In this document: positions 57,897 through 64,000 of the stretch, one piece after another
How the letters are laid out: every line of letters starts with the position of its first letter
Position numbering within the stretch: position 1 is the first letter of the stretch
Source: Prostheceraeus crozeri
Taxonomy: Eukaryota > Platyhelminthes > Polycladida > Euryleptidae
Reading direction: 5' to 3'
NCBI GenBank assembly: GCA_907163375.1
Contig: CAJQUW010011090.1
Location: forward strand, 42,501-106,500
Length of the DNA stretch: 64,000 bases
Program-made: the position numbers and the translations under genes
The notes under the pieces: model-generated
Databases searched by the model: none
Told to the model about the DNA's origin: nothing
Seen by the model: the letters and a program-made list of their open reading frames with translations, nothing else

Positions 57897-60272
57897 ATGC
57901 AAATTTTCAAATTAATTCGTAATCAATATGAACCGACTGTCCTTTCATTTGCTAGAAAATGGGAGAAATTTGAACATCGAATAATAACAACAAAACAACA
58001 GCTTCATTTCCTTCATGATTGTAAAAGATCTGATATTCTTCCACGTTCAATTCAGTATAAACCTCCAGTACCTTCACGTCTTGGTTTCGAAATAGCAAAG
58101 AGTAATGGGAAACAAATGATGAAAGTTTTATTTTAAGATGCCCATCGTTGTTTAGATCGCTTTACCAGTCATGCAGAAGAATTCCGAAGTTTGTGTGAAT
58201 CCTCTTTAACTCGAATTCTTTTTTCTCAATTGAAATCAGCAATTTCCACAACAAGCAAATATGCAGAAGAAAAGAAGAGACAACAGATGGTAATAAAGCT
58301 AAAGAAATTGAAGCCTGATTCTGACAAAGACGTTTTCAACGAAAAGAAGGTAGTCAATCTTTCCAGTAGAAACTTATCCGAGAGCGAAGTCGCTGTTTTG
58401 AACAAAGGTTTGAAATTTAATATAAAAGATTCTGATCCTCTCAAATTTATGGCTGAAACTGAGTTTATCATGGCTGTCAATGATTTGAAACCAGAAGATA
58501 AAAGCACCATTAGAAGTTATCTCACTAGTCAGATGAAGAAACACAACAGACATTCCACATTCTCACGTGAGGAACAAAAGGCACTCAAATCTTTGAAGTC
58601 TGATTCTTCAATTATAATTCTTCTGGCAGATAAAGGAGGATCCACAGCCATTCTAGACCGAAGTCAATATGATGATAAAATGATTGAAATCCTTTCAGAC
58701 TCAACCAGTTACTGTGAAGTTATGAATGATCCAACTACAACTCAAATCAGGAAAATGGAAAAGTATCTACTGACATTAAAGAAGAAAAAAGTTATTTCTG
58801 CTGAAGATTACAAATTTATATCTCCAAAGGAAACCACGATAGCTGAAATTTATGGACTTCCCAAGCTCCACAAGGAAAACTATCCACTTCGCCCAGTTGT
58901 TTCCCTTGTTGATTCGCCTACATATTATTTGGCCAAATGGCTTTTCAAGAAATTGAAAGATTTAGCTTCTCACTCATCCTTTTCAATTAACAATTCGCAA
59001 GAATTTTTGAGCAAATTGAAGTGCACTTCTGTTGCAGAAGATGAATTGATGGTTAGCTTTGATGTCATATCCTTATACCCCTCAATCCAATTAGATTTGG
59101 CAAAATCATGTGTAACAGAATTCCTTTCTATTCATCCTCACTCCTTATCTAATACTGTTTTGTTAGAACTGATATCTCTGTGCCTCAACATTTATTTTTC
59201 ATTTAAGAACCGATTCTTCGAACAAAAGAAAGGTACGCCTATGGGATCACCTATTTCAGGTTTACTTGCTGAATTAGTTATGCAAAAGTTAGAAAACATT
59301 GCCATTTCCAAGTTACAACCCAAATTTTGGTTGCGCTACGTCGACGACACTTTTGTTATCATGAAACGAAATGACTTGAATGACATGCTCTTAACACTTA
59401 ATTCAATCTTTCCCGGAATCAAATTTACTCATGAAGTTGAAAGAAATGGAGAACTGGCATTCCTCGACATCTTGGTCAAAAGAAATAGTGATGGCTTTAC
59501 TGAAACAAGTGTTCATAGGAAGAAAGCCTATGCAGGAACAATCCTTAACTTCAACAGCAATCACCCAGTCATCCACAAGAGGAATTGTATTCGTACTTTA
59601 TTTCAGAGAACAATAACTCACTGCAATACTGAGGAGAATAAAAACAATGAAATTAAATTTCTTTTCCAACTTTTCCAAAATAACAATTATCCAAAGCAAT
59701 TCATTGAAAGAACTTGGTCACAAATGAAAGAACAATTAAAACAAAACAATGAAGTCCAACAAACCACAACAATAGAAGAACAAGAACAAAGAAAACAAAC
59801 TTATTACACACTACCATACATTAATGGTATTTCTGAAACATTGAGCCGTATGTTTCAAAAGCACGATATAAAGATCGCCCACAAACCAACAACTACATTG
59901 AAAAATCAGCTCTTTAAACCAAAGAAATTAAAATCTGATTTAGAACGAAGAAACGTCATTTACCAAATTGATTGCTCCAACTGTCAACAAAAATACATTG
60001 GACAAACTAGAAAACAGCTATCAACAAGAGTTCATGAACATCGACTAGCAGTAAGGAGGATTGATCAGCGTTCACAAATATCAACTCATTGCGTTGAAGA
60101 AGACCATGCATTTGATTGGAGTAGTGCAAAAACCATCAACTCATGTGAACATAGATATGGTCGTGAATTCATGGAAGCTTGGTACTCCTCAGACCACTCC
60201 ATCAATAGACATATAGAACTTGATAACATCTATGTAAACTTTCGCCAAGCTATGTCATCACGAAATTTTTAA
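57897..60272 (+). CDS. PLE unit 11: reverse transcriptase/endonuclease
   Basis: Reverts to P501 between two S501 neighbours, a sign of multi-unit duplication or conversion within the array. Confidence 0.9.
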
Positions 60273-60293
60273 AATTTTATACTCATGTCTCCC

Positions 60294-60363
60294 GATGTAA
60301 TTTCCCTTTTCCACCTGACGACGAGCTGAAGCAACAGCCTGAAAATTTGTGGTTAATAATATC
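60294..60363 (+). ncRNA. Hammerhead-like motif at array junction 11/12
   Basis: Common form. Confidence 0.55.
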
Positions 60364-60406
60364 TTATTCCTGAAGACATCTTTTTGTTAAATCAATCATA
60401 CTCGGG

Positions 60407-62782
60407 ATGCAAATTTTCAAATTAATTCGTAATCAATATGAACCGACTGTCCTTTCATTTGCTAGAAAATGGGAGAAATTTGAACATCGAATAATAACAA
60501 CAAAACAACAGCTTCATTTCCTTCATGATTGTAAAAGATCTGATATTCTTCCACGTTCAATTCAGTATAAACCTCCAGTACCTTCACGTCTTGGTTTCGA
60601 AATAGCAAAGAGTAATGGGAAACAAATGATGAAAGTTTTATTTTAAGATGCCCATCGTTGTTTAGATCGCTTTACCAGTCATGCAGAAGAATTCCGAAGT
60701 TTGTGTGAATCCTCTTTAACTCGAATTCTTTTTTCTCAATTGAAATCAGCAATTTCCACAACAAGCAAATATGCAGAAGAAAAGAAGAGACAACAGATGG
60801 TAATAAAGCTAAAGAAATTGAAGCCTGATTCTGACAAAGACGTTTTCAACGAAAAGAAGGTAGTCAATCTTTCCAGTAGAAACTTATCCGAGAGCGAAGT
60901 CGCTGTTTTGAACAAAGGTTTGAAATTTAATATAAAAGATTCTGATCCTCTCAAATTTATGGCTGAAACTGAGTTTATCATGGCTGTCAATGATTTGAAA
61001 CCAGAAGATAAAAGCACCATTAGAAGTTATCTCACTAGTCAGATGAAGAAACACAACAGACATTCCACATTCTCACGTGAGGAACAAAAGGCACTCAAAT
61101 CTTTGAAGTCTGATTCTTCAATTATAATTCTTCTGGCAGATAAAGGAGGATCCACAGCCATTCTAGACCGAAGTCAATATGATGATAAAATGATTGAAAT
61201 CCTTTCAGACTCAACCAGTTACTGTGAAGTTATGAATGATCCAACTACAACTCAAATCAGGAAAATGGAAAAGTATCTACTGACATTAAAGAAGAAAAAA
61301 GTTATTTCTGCTGAAGATTACAAATTTATATCTCCAAAGGAAACCACGATAGCTGAAATTTATGGACTTCCCAAGCTCCACAAGGAAAACTATCCACTTC
61401 GCCCAGTTGTTTCCCTTGTTGATTCGCCTACATATTATTTGGCCAAATGGCTTTTCAAGAAATTGAAAGATTTAGCTTCTCACTCATCCTTTTCAATTAA
61501 CAATTCGCAAGAATTTTTGAGCAAATTGAAGTGCACTTCTGTTGCAGAAGATGAATTGATGGTTAGCTTTGATGTCATATCCTTATACCCCTCAATCCAA
61601 TTAGATTTGGCAAAATCATGTGTAACAGAATTCCTTTCTATTCATCCTCACTCCTTATCTAATACTGTTTTGTTAGAACTAATATCTCTGTGCCTCAACA
61701 TTTATTTTTCATTTAAGAACCGATTCTTCGAACAAAAGAAAGGTACGCCTATGGGATCACCTATTTCAGGTTTACTTGCTGAATTAGTTATGCAAAAGTT
61801 AGAAAACATTGCCATTTCCAAGTTACAACCCAAATTTTGGTTGCGCTACGTCGACGACACTTTTGTTATCATGAAACGAAATGACTTGAATGACATGCTC
61901 TTAACACTTAATTCAATCTTTCCCGGAATCAAATTTACTCATGAAGTTGAAAGAAATGGAGAACTGGCATTCCTCGACATCTTGGTCAAAAGAAATAGTG
62001 ATGGCTTTACTGAAACAAGTGTTCATAGGAAGAAAGCCTATGCAGGAACAATCCTTAACTTCAACAGCAATCACCCAGTCATCCACAAGAGGAATTGTAT
62101 TCGTACTTTATTTCAGAGAACAATAACTCACTGCAATACTGAGGAGAATAAAAACAATGAAATTAAATTTCTTTTCCAACTTTTCCAAAATAACAATTAT
62201 TCAAAGCAATTCATTGAAAGAACTTGGTCACAAATGAAAGAACAATTAAAACAAAACAATGAAGTCCAACAAACCACAACAATAGAAGAACAAGAACAAA
62301 GAAAACAAACTTATTACACACTACCATACATTAATGGTATTTCTGAAACATTGAGCCGTATGTTTCAAAAGCACGATATAAAGATCGCCCACAAACCAAC
62401 AACTACATTGAAAAATCAGCTCTTTAAACCAAAGAAATTAAAATCTGATTTAGAACGAAGAAACGTCATTTACCAAATTGATTGCTCCAACTGTCAACAA
62501 AAATACATTGGACAAACTAGAAAACAGCTATCAACAAGAGTTCATGAACATCGACTAGCAGTAAGGAGGATTGATCAGCGTTCACAAATATCAACTCATT
62601 GCGTTGAAGAAGACCATGCATTTGATTGGAGTAGTGCAAAAACCATCAACTCATGTGAACATAGATATGGTCGTGAATTCATGGAAGCTTGGTACTCCTC
62701 AGACCACTCCATCAATAGACATATAGAACTTGATAACATCTATGTAAACTTTCGCCAAGCTATGTCATCACGAAATTTTTAA
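60407..62782 (+). CDS. PLE unit 12: reverse transcriptase/endonuclease
   Basis: S501, plus the silent AATATCTCTG (others GATATCTCTG) at 61681, a variant otherwise seen only in the two inverted-repeat arms (6840 and its mirror). Confidence 0.9.
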
Positions 62783-62803
62783 AATTTTATACTCATGTCT
62801 CCC

Positions 62804-62873
62804 GATGTAATTTCCCTTTTCCACCTGACGACGAGCTGAAGCAACAGCCTGAAAATTTGTGGTTAATAATATC
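62804..62873 (+). ncRNA. Hammerhead-like motif at array junction 12/13
   Basis: Common form. Confidence 0.55.
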
Positions 62874-62916
62874 TTATTCCTGAAGACATCTTTTTGTTAA
62901 ATCAATCATACTCGGG

Positions 62917-64000
62917 ATGCAAATTTTCAAATTAATTCGTAATCAATATGAACCGACTGTCCTTTCATTTGCTAGAAAATGGGAGAAATTTGAACATCGA
63001 ATAATAACAACAAAACAACAGCTTCATTTCCTTCATGATTGTAAAAGATCTGATATTCTTCCACGTTCAATTCAGTATAAACCTCCAGTACCTTCACGTC
63101 TTGGTTTCGAAATAGCAAAGAGTAATGGGAAACAAATGATGAAAGTTTTATTTTAAGATGCCCATCGTTGTTTAGATCGCTTTACCAGTCATGCAGAAGA
63201 ATTCCGAAGTTTGTGTGAATCCTCTTTAACTCGAATTCTTTTTTCTCAATTGAAATCAGCAATTTCCACAACAAGCAAATATGCAGAAGAAAAGAAGAGA
63301 CAACAGATGGTAATAAAGCTAAAGAAATTGAAGCCTGATTCTGACAAAGACGTTTTCAACGAAAAGAAGGTAGTCAATCTTTCCAGTAGAAACTTATCCG
63401 AGAGCGAAGTCGCTGTTTTGAACAAAGGTTTGAAATTTAATATAAAAGATTCTGATCCTCTCAAATTTATGGCTGAAACTGAGTTTATCATGGCTGTCAA
63501 TGATTTGAAACCAGAAGATAAAAGCACCATTAGAAGTTATCTCACTAGTCAGATGAAGAAACACAACAGACATTCCACATTCTCACGTGAGGAACAAAAG
63601 GCACTCAAATCTTTGAAGTCTGATTCTTCAATTATAATTCTTCTGGCAGATAAAGGAGGATCCACAGCCATTCTAGACCGAAGTCAATATGATGATAAAA
63701 TGATTGAAATCCTTTCAGACTCAACCAGTTACTGTGAAGTTATGAATGATCCAACTACAACTCAAATCAGGAAAATGGAAAAGTATCTACTGACATTAAA
63801 GAAGAAAAAAGTTATTTCTGCTGAAGATTACAAATTTATATCTCCAAAGGAAACCACGATAGCTGAAATTTATGGACTTCCCAAGCTCCACAAGGAAAAC
63901 TATCCACTTCGCCCAGTTGTTTCCCTTGTTGATTCGCCTACATATTATTTGGCCAAATGGCTTTTCAAGAAATTGAAAGATTTAGCTTCTCACTCATCCT
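62917..64000 (+). CDS. PLE unit 13, cut by window end
   Basis: Includes the 79-codon segment, the shared stop (63154-63156) and the frame up to the RT start (LASHSS). It continues past the window. Confidence 0.9.

Larger units (their letters stand above)
32787..64000 (+). mobile_element. Tandem head-to-tail array of a Penelope-type PLE, 2510-bp units
   Basis: Open frames start at 32797, 35307, 37817 and so on to 62917, always 2510 bp apart: twelve full units and one cut by the window edge. Units differ by only a few bases each. Only 134 bp separate the end of one frame from the start of the next, and this spacer holds a hammerhead-like motif. Tandem copies are a known feature of PLEs, but usually two or a few. 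Base variants shared by neighbouring units point to growth by unequal exchange or rolling duplication. All units carry the same in-frame stop after 79 codons. The array extends beyond the window. Confidence 0.95.

Overview
This window looks like repeat-rich DNA from an animal, most likely an invertebrate and perhaps an arthropod. That rests on the mix of elements (piggyBac, Tc1/mariner with a DUF4817-type N-terminus, two lineages of GIY-YIG Penelope-like elements, and a Polinton/Maverick with protein-primed DNA polymerase), the TATA+TCATTC promoter style and the short GT-AG introns. I see no host gene, tRNA or rRNA, and the species cannot be fixed from the sequence.

Layout. 1-167: flank. 172-4162: a piggyBac DNA transposon flanked by TTAA, with an intact transposase and a Tc1/mariner copy (602-1979) nested in its 5' leader. 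4297-4437: remnant of the Cys-rich tail of a different piggyBac-type transposase. 4486-5740: 5'-truncated, frameshifted Neptune/Poseidon-like Penelope element (PLE) with a hammerhead-like 3' motif. 5747-10220 and 29050-32786: arms of a very large inverted repeat. Each arm holds a rearranged PLE piece (outside) and a Polinton terminal inverted repeat (inside). 7231-31299: a Polinton fossil, 24 kb, with AGT...ACT ends. Inside it are promoters in the terminal repeats that point inward, a protein-primed polymerase gene (about 11.6-15.4 kb), one small possible structural gene on the minus strand, and about 10.7 kb of AT-rich satellite (16.93-27.66 kb) where other Polinton genes would be expected. 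32787-64000: a head-to-tail array of a second, Penelope-type PLE in units of exactly 2510 bp. It has twelve full units plus one running off the window, and the units are nearly identical.

How it fits together. The order of events readable here is: mariner went into piggyBac; a PLE with an inverted 5' piece formed at the edge of the PLE array; the Polinton inserted into that inverted piece; later the right Polinton end plus about 1.5 kb of its PLE flank was apparently copied, inverted, to the left end, because the two flanks are mirror images and there is no direct target duplication. Both PLE lineages carry hammerhead-ribozyme-like motifs. In the array these recur every 2510 bp and would cut a long transcript into unit-length RNAs.

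The most unusual signals are the PLE array with its periodic ribozyme-like motifs and shared in-frame stop, the mirrored flanks of the Polinton, a family of small hairpins in the Polinton ends with an invariant TG-CTAT-CA core but differing stems, and a 2733-bp higher-order satellite inside the Polinton. All family names are from motif recognition by eye; no database search was run.
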